Source: S144-45 sp015494035 (lineage in GTDB: Bacteria > Pseudomonadota > Gammaproteobacteria > Xanthomonadales > Marinicellaceae). Taken from it: a DNA stretch of 64,000 nucleotides. How positions within the stretch are numbered: position 1 is the first letter of the stretch; each line of letters starts with the position of its first letter. The position numbers were made by a program, and so were the translations under genes. The stretch is taken from contig JALUIX010000052.1 in the NCBI GenBank assembly GCA_027057345.1, positions 16,258-80,257 of the forward strand. Reading direction: 5' to 3'. Shown in pieces: positions 45,396 to 55,000 of the stretch. The notes under the pieces are model-generated. The model was not told the origin of the DNA. It saw only the letters and a list, made by a program, of their open reading frames with translations, and did not search any database.

Positions 45396-45564
45396 TTAAG
45401 GAAGCGCTGATTGAATCTGGAGCGAGCAGATTGTTGTGGAAAATTGTTCAGTTCAAGGCGCAAACCGCACGTAATAGCCAAGCTATTGCGAAGGTTTGCA
45501 ACACAGAAATGGACGGTTTTACACCGCATAATGCCGTGTTACGATTCGATCAGCGCTTCCTTAA
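45396..45564. repeat. Inverted-end repeat element, copy j (subfamily A, reversed)
   Basis: Ends TTAAGGAAGCGCTGATTGAA and gattcgatcagcgcttccttaa. Both ends carry AGCGCT instead of the usual AGCTCT/AGAGCT, so the pairing is kept. The interior is subfamily A (ttcaaggcgcaaaccgcacg, gaaggtttgcaacacagaa). Its right end contains the stop codon of the helicase gene. Confidence 0.92.
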
Positions 45565-47633
45565 GCGATCAGGTCATCGAGGAATTCCGAGGCAGGCGAC
45601 ACGCCAGAGACCCATAGATGATCTCTGGCTCGTGTGCACGCCACATACAGTAAATGCCGCTCCGTGTTATAGACCTCTTCCAGATCCGATTCGTCCACCA
45701 CCGACTCAATCCGCTTTTGGGAAGGGATCACTTCGTCATCGCAGGCCATAACCACAACCACGCGAAACTCCAATCCCTTGGCCAAAGGCATGGTCGCTAT
45801 GGATACACAGTCCTTAACCAAATCTCCTTGATTTTCCAGCAGCTGATAGCGTTGTCCTGACTGATCCAATGCTTGCTTTGCCCGATCCAGTTGCTCAACT
45901 GACCGTACAAGAATACCCATCTCGTGGGGCAAAAAGCCTTCATTGATCCGACTGTTAAGCCATTTACTGACCGATTTGACTTCCTCCGCTGTGGAGTTGA
46001 AAACCTCAACAACCGGTTCAGGCCCATTAAATACAGAAACCGTGCCACTGCGGTCTTCCACATTCCCATCCACGTCCGTGATCACTGGATTCAGTAAGCG
46101 ATCGGCTTGCCGCCTGATCTGATGCGAAGTGCGGTAATTGATTTGCAATGTCTGGGAACGGCCTCTGACATTCACGCCCAGCGCTTTCCACGAAAATGGC
46201 GTCTGAAAAATTCTTTGCCCCAGATCACCGGCAAAAAACAAACCATCGGTTTTTTTCCCCGCCAGGGCCGCCAGAAAACGGAGCTGGGCAACATTGATGT
46301 CCTGAGCTTCATCAACCACGGCGAAGTCATACGGTAAAGGACTACGACCTTCCAGTGCCTTGGCCAGGGTATGGAAAATCTCCGCCTGGGTCATCAGCCC
46401 GTCCTCACGCAAGCGCGATTTGACCTGTGCAAACACCGCCCAAAGTTTCTGTCTTTGCTGTTCGGATAACCGTGTCTTCCGTCCCAGCCGCCTGACATCC
46501 CGATATGCCTCCCACGTTTCAACCTGCCAGGCATCCACCACATCATGCCATTCGTCCAACAGAAATGGCTCACTGAACCGTGCTTCATTTAAACCAGCGG
46601 ATGCCTGCCTGATTAACTGCCGAATCCGGGCCATTGATGCTAATTCCGGTTTACCCAACAAGGCTTCATGCAGATTTATTCCAACCCTGTCTAATGCAAG
46701 CACTTCCAGGTGCCCGGTCAACTGATGGTTGCCGCCAGTCAATCGCTTGACCTTGGTACTCAGGGAGTCCGCCAGCGTGTCGGAAAATGTCGTCATCAGG
46801 ACACGGGCATCGGGGTTCTGCCTGGCCAGATGAACAGCCCGATGAAGGGCCACTACCGTCTTGCCCGTACCGGCCGAGCCGGACACACGAGCCGGGCCAT
46901 TGAACGCCTTTTGCACCAGCTCGCGCTGTGCCGGGTGCAGGAAAATCGTCCATTTTTCCCAGGGATATTCCAGTGCCCGTGCCAGTTCGTCGATGTCTGT
47001 CATGACGCGAAAGCGCCTTTGTGCGTCCGGGTGCTCGAACGGACTGATCAAATCAGGAGGAGGCATTACAACCCGCGGTTGACCACCTGTTGCCAATTCC
47101 AGTAACGCCTCTGCAGCCTCGGCTGGCAAATGCTCAGTCAGCTCAAGCAAGCTGTCCTCATCTGCATTCCGCACATCATCCATCCAGTCAACCGGAACGC
47201 CGTAGCCAAGAAGCTCCTCTTCTGCGATATCAGCAAACAATGCCGGCTTTACAGACTCCGTTGATGCCGCAGTCATATAGACAGGCACCACGATCTCCCG
47301 AACCGTCTCGCGGATCTCCACGAGCTGCGCGGCACCGGTCTTCGGGTGCGTCTCCAACCTGCGCCGCTCCGCCCACTGATAGGCCTTGTCGTGGTGATCG
47401 ACATAGCACAGCAGCAGGCTGGATTCGGTTTTATGGACAATAATGCGGATATCGCGATTGACCCGCACCGACCAGAAATGCTTGTCACGGGCGCGGTCCA
47501 ATTTGTGAAAACTCATCCCTGGATTGGCCGGGTTCATCTGCAGGTCGAAGGCCGTGGTCTTTACAGCCTTTTGCTCATCGCCCGTGAGCCTGGCGAGGCT
47601 GTCGGTGAAGGTGTCGGCGATGCGGAATTGCAT
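45561..47633 (-). CDS. UvrD/Rep-type helicase with an N-terminal RelE/ParE-like domain
   Basis: 690 residues. Residues about 1-110 match the RelE/ParE toxin fold (SFHKLDRARDKHFWSVRVNRDIRIIVHKTE, LLCYVDHHDKAYQWAE). A superfamily 1 helicase follows: Walker A VSGSAGTGKTVVALHRA (about 252), DEAQDINVAQ (about 437), LQINYRTSHQIR, and VACTRARDHLWVSG at the end (motif VI). The stretch IATMPLAKGLEFRVVVVMAC is motif V. No nuclease domain seen. Its ATG directly follows the methylase TAA with no gap and no clear ribosome site, so translation should be coupled. The stop TAA is the edge of repeat copy j. The RelE part may bind RNA or DNA; toxin activity is not shown. Confidence 0.88.
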   Translation of the reverse strand: MQFRIADTFTDSLARLTGDEQKAVKTTAFDLQMNPANPGMSFHKLDRARDKHFWSVRVNRDIRIIVHKTESSLLLCYVDHHDKAYQWAERRRLETHPKTGAAQLVEIRETVREIVVPVYMTAASTESVKPALFADIAEEELLGYGVPVDWMDDVRNADEDSLLELTEHLPAEAAEALLELATGGQPRVVMPPPDLISPFEHPDAQRRFRVMTDIDELARALEYPWEKWTIFLHPAQRELVQKAFNGPARVSGSAGTGKTVVALHRAVHLARQNPDARVLMTTFSDTLADSLSTKVKRLTGGNHQLTGHLEVLALDRVGINLHEALLGKPELASMARIRQLIRQASAGLNEARFSEPFLLDEWHDVVDAWQVETWEAYRDVRRLGRKTRLSEQQRQKLWAVFAQVKSRLREDGLMTQAEIFHTLAKALEGRSPLPYDFAVVDEAQDINVAQLRFLAALAGKKTDGLFFAGDLGQRIFQTPFSWKALGVNVRGRSQTLQINYRTSHQIRRQADRLLNPVITDVDGNVEDRSGTVSVFNGPEPVVEVFNSTAEEVKSVSKWLNSRINEGFLPHEMGILVRSVEQLDRAKQALDQSGQRYQLLENQGDLVKDCVSIATMPLAKGLEFRVVVVMACDDEVIPSQKRIESVVDESDLEEVYNTERHLLYVACTRARDHLWVSGVSPASEFLDDLIA

Positions 47634-48737
47634 TTATTTTTTTGCCCAAACATCAAACTCACGGATAGGTTTGGACTTCTTCCGCAAAAATGTATCGGCT
47701 TGTCTCTTGCCATTTACGGCAAGCCCAGCGTTTCTAATTGTCGCTATTTTCCAACCAGTACCTTTCAGAGACTCCTTTATAATGCCCTTTGGGTCTATAC
47801 ATCTGTCAGCAATACCACCAAACCTGATGACCATATTAGCGTTACCGGCGCAAACCGCATGTGAATTGCGCCATACCTGGCGCAGATCTGCTGCGAAGTC
47901 CTCAGGGCTTGAATGAACAACTTGGGTACTGTTTCTATAGTCGACAACATCGGGGCCACCCACGAACCAATTACGGAGCCACTGATCAGGGATGTAAGTC
48001 CGCATACCGTAGTACGGCGGCGAGGTAATCACCCATTGGAAACGGATTTCAGGTGTTTCTGGCTGAAGCGCCTGGGCCTCACGACTGTCCGCCAATCGAA
48101 CGGCTCCTTTAGCGTTGGAAGATATTCCGTAGTAGCGTTTTGCTCGTCGTTCGATTACCGACAAGACATCAACTGGCTCAGGATTAAGATCACGACTCTG
48201 CCAGAACCGTATCGCATAAGCTGGTTTGGGAGCATATGTGCGAGGGCATTGGTTGGAGAAATAGCTCGCAAAGGTCTTCTGCTTCGGGCCATGCAAAGCT
48301 CCCAAGATAATGCCGCGCAGTGCAATACGGGTGTTCGTGGTACAGTCTTCAAGGAAACATTCTCGGAATCGGCAAAGTGCTTCCAGCACTTTCGGGTGAA
48401 ATGCCCACTGCCAGAACTCGCCAGTCGGGATTTGACGTGGCTCATATTCAGCGAAAATGCTGCGTGCTTCCGAGAGGATTTCATCCACAGTGGGAGATAC
48501 GAGCTTAGCGGACGTAATGGCTGCAGCCACCGGGCTGGAGTCTACCCCAAGGGAATGGAGGTCGACGAGACGTGCCGCAAAATTGGTGGTTCCCCGACCG
48601 CAAAATGGATCAAGCACAACATCGCCCTTACGCGCTCTCCGCCGCAGTATGTTCAACGGAAATTCGAGCGGGAACATCGTGAAGTAGGGACATATACCGT
48701 TCAAAGCAGAATTACTCAGCTGACGACTATTGCTCAC
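47634..48737 (-). CDS. SPPY-type DNA methyltransferase of the defence operon
   Basis: 367 residues from a GTG whose GTGA overlaps the HerA stop; an upstream ATG at 48791 is an alternative. The SAM-binding motif VVLDPFCGRGTTNFAARL lies at residues 40-57, followed by LGVDSSPVAAAITSAK. The catalytic motif WVITSPPYYGMRTY is near residue 238. SPPY is typical of N4-cytosine methylases, but some N6-adenine enzymes share it. The order (motif I first, catalytic motif about 190 residues later) leaves room for a target-recognition region between. Inferred role: marking host DNA so that the NurA/HerA or helicase partners spare it. Confidence 0.87.
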   Translation of the reverse strand: MSNSRQLSNSALNGICPYFTMFPLEFPLNILRRRARKGDVVLDPFCGRGTTNFAARLVDLHSLGVDSSPVAAAITSAKLVSPTVDEILSEARSIFAEYEPRQIPTGEFWQWAFHPKVLEALCRFRECFLEDCTTNTRIALRGIILGALHGPKQKTFASYFSNQCPRTYAPKPAYAIRFWQSRDLNPEPVDVLSVIERRAKRYYGISSNAKGAVRLADSREAQALQPETPEIRFQWVITSPPYYGMRTYIPDQWLRNWFVGGPDVVDYRNSTQVVHSSPEDFAADLRQVWRNSHAVCAGNANMVIRFGGIADRCIDPKGIIKESLKGTGWKIATIRNAGLAVNGKRQADTFLRKKSKPIREFDVWAKK

Positions 48738-50848
48738 TTGTTGACCCTTATCCACGTTTTCCCCGTTGTCGGATTCTTGAATGTTTCCCATGCCGCTTGT
48801 TGGGCCCCAAACACAGCATTCATAGCCTTCGGAACCAAGTTGTAGGCAAACTGACGATGGTCTTCCAAATGCTCTGGCAAGTGATCCATCAGGAACTGTT
48901 GAACCCCATACCAAGGCATGCCACTCGCAGATTTCAGCTTCCCCTTGATATCAGCATTTCCTCGCAAAGCCTCGATTGCCTGTCGCTCAATGTGTTCCAT
49001 GACGTCCACCGGTCCAGCGTCATCTGTTTCGACTTCTTCAGGGAACAATGTGCCCGCGTTATCGGCTTCGGGAACGCGGACTGTCGTCTCCACCAGCCTC
49101 ATCCCGGCAAAAATGCTGCGCAGTGTCTGAGCGTAGGTGCGACCGGCAGGCTGGTTGTAGTCACAGTCCCGCATCGAGAACATCTTCTCAAACGACAGCG
49201 CACGGAGGCTGACTGGATACGGTTTGCCTCCCACCGAACTCCAAAACACACCCTGGCCGGGAATCGGCTCATTGAGCAACGAGCTCAACAAGTCATCACT
49301 GAAATGGGCATTGGCCCGCTTCAGGGACGTGAGGTCCGCCGCCGACAACAGGTGGAAGATGAACCAGTTGTCGCCCTGACTAAGTATCTCAACTGGAATA
49401 CTGCCCGGCTGCTGGGTGATCAGCAATGCGCCCAGATCGTACTTACGACCCTCTTTCACCCAGGCTATATAAGGTTCTGCAGCCGGTGCGTTTTCGTTGA
49501 GCACGGACTGGGCCTCTTCGACGACCGCGATCGTCGGGATCGTCTTCGGATCGGCGGCGGTAAATTCCTGCTGGTTTCGATCAAAAATACGGCGAAGAAT
49601 CAGGCCCGACAGAACCAGGGATTGGCCGCCACGCATCTGTGAGACATCAATGACGCACAGCTTCCCTTCAGAAAGCGAGTGAACCAGCATATCCATAAGC
49701 TGGCTGCTCTTGTCATGCAACATCTTCACGATTGCTGTCATGTTGCCTCTCGCGGCTAGGGCTTCGGCTTCCTGGCGTTGAGGATCAAGATCGAGCAAGC
49801 GGCAGATATCGTCAATCGGCGTAGTGTTACCGGTGTCATCGATCAGGTTGACCAACGACTCCCATCGATGCTGTGGAAGCCCACGCAGCTTTCGAACGTT
49901 CTGCTGCTCTTGACGTTCCGGCCCGAGTGCGATCGAAATCACATCACCGGGACGCAGGCGGCGAATGTCCAGCTTGATGCCGCCGGCCACGAACGACTGA
50001 TAGAAACGACTCGGATTTTTTCTATCAGTGAAAACGACGACCTTATCCTCCAATGCGGGAACATCGCACAGTCCTGGGCGGCCCTTGTCGTCAGGCCAGA
50101 AGTACTCGCCATCCGGATCGAATATCACCGTGCCCACGGGAACTTGCTTGCCGCCACGTTTGGCAACAACAGGCGTTGTCTCGTAGAGCTTTGAGAAGAG
50201 CAGCTTGTTGAGATTGGATTTGCCGAAGCCCGCTCGAGCAAAGATGAAGCTGCGGCGAGATACAAGGGACTCAATCGGGAAGCGAACCAACACCTCTGGA
50301 TGGACCACCTGCATCCACTCTTGCGACTCGAATATATTGCTGCCCGCAGCGTAAATGTATTCGCCCATGGCCAGATGACCTATCGGCGCACCATCGACAT
50401 TGTGACTAGCGATCTCGCGCAGCACCTCCTCGTTCGGGAAGGCCACCTTGCTGCCGACATGGGGAAGTCTGCGATGCGAAGGGACGAAAGTCAGCCCCTT
50501 CCCATTCTTACGCAAAACACCCAACACACGGATGTTCACGCGGTACTTGAGATACTGCTCACGTAGGTCTTCGGGGATCGGTCGATCTTCTCGAACCGCG
50601 CGAATATTAAATTCCTCCCCAGAGCCATAAGACAACTTGCCCTCCGAGGAGAAAGAGGCTATTCTGCCCAACACCGCTTCATCGGGCGACTCCAATTGGA
50701 CCAACAGGAACTGCCCATGCATCGGGATGTTCTGGAACTCGTTTCGGTACGGCAATACCAGGTCGGCATGGAACTCCAAGCCTCCTTGCTGAAAGCCCCG
50801 GAAAATGCCGACCACCTGCTCCCTGGGAAAAAGTTGGATTTCTGTCAT
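48734..50848 (-). CDS. HerA-type hexameric ATPase (DUF87)
   Basis: 704 residues. An N-terminal HAS-barrel-like region (VVGIFRGFQQGGLEFHADL, QFLLVQLESPDEAVLGRIAS) precedes the ATPase: Walker A FIFARAGFGKSNLNKLL (about 205), VIFDPDGEYFWPD, LCVIDVSQMRG, Walker B TIAVVEEAQSVLNEN, and GALLITQQPGSIPVEILSQGDNWF (sensor). A C-terminal tail of about 180 residues is not recognised. HerA motors pump DNA and in archaea pair with NurA nuclease for end resection. Here nurA is immediately upstream (12 bases), with GGGAG before the herA ATG. Confidence 0.9.
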   Translation of the reverse strand: MTEIQLFPREQVVGIFRGFQQGGLEFHADLVLPYRNEFQNIPMHGQFLLVQLESPDEAVLGRIASFSSEGKLSYGSGEEFNIRAVREDRPIPEDLREQYLKYRVNIRVLGVLRKNGKGLTFVPSHRRLPHVGSKVAFPNEEVLREIASHNVDGAPIGHLAMGEYIYAAGSNIFESQEWMQVVHPEVLVRFPIESLVSRRSFIFARAGFGKSNLNKLLFSKLYETTPVVAKRGGKQVPVGTVIFDPDGEYFWPDDKGRPGLCDVPALEDKVVVFTDRKNPSRFYQSFVAGGIKLDIRRLRPGDVISIALGPERQEQQNVRKLRGLPQHRWESLVNLIDDTGNTTPIDDICRLLDLDPQRQEAEALAARGNMTAIVKMLHDKSSQLMDMLVHSLSEGKLCVIDVSQMRGGQSLVLSGLILRRIFDRNQQEFTAADPKTIPTIAVVEEAQSVLNENAPAAEPYIAWVKEGRKYDLGALLITQQPGSIPVEILSQGDNWFIFHLLSAADLTSLKRANAHFSDDLLSSLLNEPIPGQGVFWSSVGGKPYPVSLRALSFEKMFSMRDCDYNQPAGRTYAQTLRSIFAGMRLVETTVRVPEADNAGTLFPEEVETDDAGPVDVMEHIERQAIEALRGNADIKGKLKSASGMPWYGVQQFLMDHLPEHLEDHRQFAYNLVPKAMNAVFGAQQAAWETFKNPTTGKTWIRVNK

Positions 50849-50860
50849 ATTTGGACTCCC

Positions 50861-52003
50861 TTATCTGTAACGCCGCTGTGCGGGATCGGCATCCTGAAGT
50901 TGAAACACGTCCAAGGTTCCCGCGTCGCCACCGAGACTCGATCGCACGCCCTCGTAAATAAAGTCCTGCAGGATGTCGAAATCGAAATCGACCAAGGCAG
51001 CATTTTCATGTGCCTTTTGCAGGCAACGTGGGTAATGCGGCACGGGGAATCCGTTGATCGCGTCGGCCAGCATCGATCCCAGGATGGTCTGAGCTTCTCC
51101 GACCTGCGGCACAAAAATGTCCACCGGCCACACCGGATCGCGGCGATGTGATCCGAACTTCACCAGGAACATCTTTCCCCCGACGAACTTATTAATCTCT
51201 CCATCCTCGCCAACATGGTCATCACCTCGCGCGAACTCCGACCAGACATAGGCCTTCTCCTCTACCTCACGTGGCACCTCCACGTAGGCTGGATAATCAG
51301 TCTGGAGGACGCCTTCCAACGCCATGGCAAGGCGATACCGGGAAAGCACCTTGCTGTGTTTGGCCACGCCTGCCAAGTATACCCGACGACGGCTCTTGCT
51401 CCACTGATCCTCGATACGTTCTTTCATACCTTGGAGCAGTCGCTGGAACAGGTCCTTGGCGAAGACCTTGCTGCGCAACAGGCCGTCGCAAATGATGAGC
51501 GTGTCTGTGCCGTAATCCTTTCCAAGGATCTCAAACAAGATCGCCCATTCGACCAGCTCCCGATAGACCTGCACCCAGCTGGGCGAGACCGGCTTCCCCT
51601 TGTCGGTTGGCCGAATCATGTGAGAAAGTGACGGCAGGCTGTCCACGCCCAGAAAGGCCATCATTTTGCCCAGTGCCGTATGAGGTGTTCCATCAGGGTC
51701 GAGTTGCCGCTTGTCGAGTTTGTCGATGGGGGTCGTCGGGGAGACCGCCTCCAAACAGTATTCGTTGTTGCTGCTATCCACCACCCGGACCAGCTGGATC
51801 AGAAAGGGGTCAAACTGGAGTTGATTGTTGCCGCCATCAGTGCCGACTAGAGAGATCGATGTCGTAGCGCGCGGTTGAATGCGGCGCGTGGCACTTTTCA
51901 AAGGGCGAATCTCTTCCCGCAACGCATCCAGTACTCCTTGATCAGTGCCGATACAATCTGCGATTGCCTGTTTGAGTTCTTTCTGGCTAGCTGGGTCAAT
52001 CAT
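50861..52003 (-). CDS. NurA-domain nuclease
   Basis: 380 residues. The NurA fold marks are SLVGTDGGNNQLQ (first metal Asp, about residue 55), TLIICDGLLRSKVFAKD (second Asp, about 171), GVAKHSKVLSRYRLAMAL, and a late DPVWPVDIFVPQVGEAQTIL, followed by a conserved-looking HENAALVDFDFDIL. NurA is an endonuclease and 5'-3' exonuclease that works with HerA; the two are adjacent here. GGAGA lies eight bases before the ATG, and the mod stop is only 11 bases upstream, so nurA belongs to the mod operon. Confidence 0.87.
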   Translation of the reverse strand: MIDPASQKELKQAIADCIGTDQGVLDALREEIRPLKSATRRIQPRATTSISLVGTDGGNNQLQFDPFLIQLVRVVDSSNNEYCLEAVSPTTPIDKLDKRQLDPDGTPHTALGKMMAFLGVDSLPSLSHMIRPTDKGKPVSPSWVQVYRELVEWAILFEILGKDYGTDTLIICDGLLRSKVFAKDLFQRLLQGMKERIEDQWSKSRRRVYLAGVAKHSKVLSRYRLAMALEGVLQTDYPAYVEVPREVEEKAYVWSEFARGDDHVGEDGEINKFVGGKMFLVKFGSHRRDPVWPVDIFVPQVGEAQTILGSMLADAINGFPVPHYPRCLQKAHENAALVDFDFDILQDFIYEGVRSSLGGDAGTLDVFQLQDADPAQRRYR

Positions 52004-52014
52004 TTTGCGTTCTC

Positions 52015-55000
52015 CTATACCCTAAACACCTTCATCACCTCATCCCCCAGGTGGTTGATGACTTTTACGGCGATGCGGCCGGTTTTGGGTTTGGGGAAGG
52101 GTCGGGAGGTGTCGCTGTGGAGGCTTTCCCAGGCCTCGGGGTCGATCTCGGCCTTGAGGCTGGTCTTGAGGGCCTTGTAAGGGTCTCCGGCGCCGAGGAA
52201 GTAGGCATGGCGGACGAAAAAGGATTCTTCGTTATAGTCGGTGTCGATGAACCAGCAGGCGATGCCTTCGGGGCCGTCGGAGCGGACTTCACCGGTCTGG
52301 GGGTGAAACACATCCACGCCGTTGATCTTGACCTGGATCTGGCCATCGTCGGTTTCCAGAATGTCAATGTCCGGCTCGCCAAAGATGACGAACAGGTTGC
52401 CCTTGCCGGTGTTCTTGAGGTCGGTGGCCATGTGCAGGTCGGCGTTCATGCGCGCCTTGAGGATGGGCAGCCGGCCGAGTTTGTTCAGCTCGCCGCACTG
52501 GGCATCAAAACTGAAGGCGCAGGCGATAAGCACATCGAAACCGGCGTCGGCGGCCTCGCGGGCGGCGGCCACCAGGTCCGGGCGGGTGACGGTGCCGAAC
52601 TCGGGGCCAATCAGAATGGCCGCGCGTTTCTCTCCCTGACTGTCTGCATAAATGCCTTCGGCACAAACCAGCTCACCCGGCCACGGCGTGAGGGAGACAA
52701 AATCGATTTTGTCCTCCTTGTGGGCCTGCTGCACGCCGGCGGTGCGCAGGTTGTCGAGGATCATTTCCACAAAGCCCACTTCCTCGCCATAGGCGCTGCG
52801 GCCTTCACAGGCCTGAGCCACCAGCTCGTCGTTCTCGTCCACCGCCAGCACGCGGTGGGGCGAAAGACTCTCCACGGTGAAGGGACCAGCCACCCGCACC
52901 TTGGACTTGTCCTCATAGGGCTTGTCGTACAGATACTCGAAATCGGCCTTGGCGGCGATGGCCACGTCGATTTCTTTCTGGCGTTCGATGCGTAGCTCCC
53001 AGAAGCGACGGTGCAGTTCGATGGCCTGCTCGTCCTGCCACAGGTCGAAAGGCTTGTCCGGCAGGTCCTCGAGGGTGAGGTTGCGTCCCAGTGTCTGATT
53101 GATGATTTTCAGTTGGGCGAGCTTTTTTTTGTCAGTTTCTGACGCCTGGAGTTTCTGCAGGGCTTTGGCGGCTTTTTCCGGCCAGGGAAAACCCGCTTCG
53201 CGCGGCACTTCCCATTCCTGAATCACCTCGGGCAGTTCCGTGTCGTAGCGCTGCGTGGCGCGGAAGTTTTTCAGCCAGTCAGGATCGATGGCGGCAATGG
53301 CCCGCGTCAGCTCCTTGCGCAGGGGCTTGAGCTTCTCCTCGAAGCGCTCCCAGATGACGTCGATCTCGGCGTTGTTGGCGATGGCCTTGAGGGTGATGTG
53401 GGGCACGCGCTGATAGACGAAGCCGTGGCGGATGTCGCCGTGGGTGGGTCTGCTGGAAGGCGCGCTGCGGGTGATCTCCGCCTCCTTCTGCTGCCCTTCG
53501 GGGCTGTCGGCCAGCAGGTAATAGGGATAACGGGCACCCATGATGCGGGCGCGGGCCAGGGCCAGGGCGACGCGGGAGGTGTCGATGGTGATCCAGCGCC
53601 GGCCCCACTGTTCGGCGACGTAGGCGGTGGTACCGGAGCCGCAGGTGGGGTCAAGGACCAGGTCGCCGGGGTCTGAGAATGACAATATCACTCTCTCAAT
53701 TACCTTCTCAGATGTTTGTACAACATATCTAACATCCATCTCGCCTCGCGTATCTATCCAAAGATTAGTAATCGCGATTTTTGGGAAATCTTGGAAATAA
53801 CGCTTATAACCAATTCGTTTTGATGTACATCCCAATCTTCCAGCATAGGCTAATCGAACCATCCCGTCCGGATACTTTGCAGACCAGTTCTGCCTACCCT
53901 TCAATCTGAATATATGCCCTTCGAAAGTAAACGGTTGAGGGTCCCCACTTCCACCGCTTCCAGTGATCTTGTGCAAGCCAAAATTTCTGGCTCCGCCCGG
54001 AAGTAACGAAACATCCTCCTTTTCTCTTGAGGAGAGGGGACGGACCCTCAAATCACAGGTTTCTAGGTAACCATAATTGCTTAATCCGCTACGGCTACTC
54101 TCCTTGTCAATAAGAATCTGCCTAAACTTACATTGTGTTTTATCTTTTGCATATATGAGAAGTATGTCGTAAACACCATTAAAGAAATCCGAACCAAAAC
54201 CGCCTGTCTTTGTAAAAACAACTTCCCCAACAAAGTTCTCTGAACCAAATATCTCATCTAGGACGGTTCTGAGTCTATGCTGATTTTCGTCGCTTATTTG
54301 GACGATAGCCGCACCAGTCTCTGCTAGTAGTTCTCGCGCGACCAGCAATCGATCACGCAGGTAGGTGAGATAGGAGTGAATGCCGTCCCGCCAAGTATCG
54401 CGGAAGGCCTTCACCTGCTCCGGCTCGCGGGTGATGTGCTCGGCCTTGCCGTCCTTGACGTCGCGGCTGGTGGTGGACCACTGGAAGTTGGAGTTGAATT
54501 TGATGCCGTAGGGCGGGTCGAGGTAGATGCACTGCACCTGGCCGNNNNNNNNNNGGTGATGGCCAGCCTGGCCGCGCAGCCCCTCGCGCTCGGCCAGGCT
54601 GGCCATCACCTGCAGGGAGTCGCCCAGGATCAGGCGGTTGGTCCAGCGGGCGTCGTGCTGATAGAACTCGGTCTTGTCCGCCTCGTTTTCGATGCCGTTG
54701 AAGTCGGCGAACAGATCGGCCTGTGGGGCGGCGGCCTGTTCGTTGGCCTCGCTGCGGCGCATCAGGTCGTCAATGAGCACCTTGGGGTGCACCTTTTCCT
54801 GGATGTAGAGCGGCGGGGCGTGCACCACCAGGTCGGACCAGTCCTGTTCGTCCTTGCCGCGCCAGACCAGTTGCGGGTCCAGGTCGCGGTTGCGGCTGGC
54901 CTTTTCCTCCTCCAGGCCATTGCCGCCACGCGGGTAGCGCACCTCTTTGGGCTTTTGCACCTCCTCCGGCACTACCGACTGATACTCGGCGGTGGGGATG

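Noticed and set aside
54555..54610. Biological hairpin regulating mod
   Set aside because: It lies inside the coding region at a scaffold gap, and one arm encodes residues that do not fit the protein, which points to an artefact.
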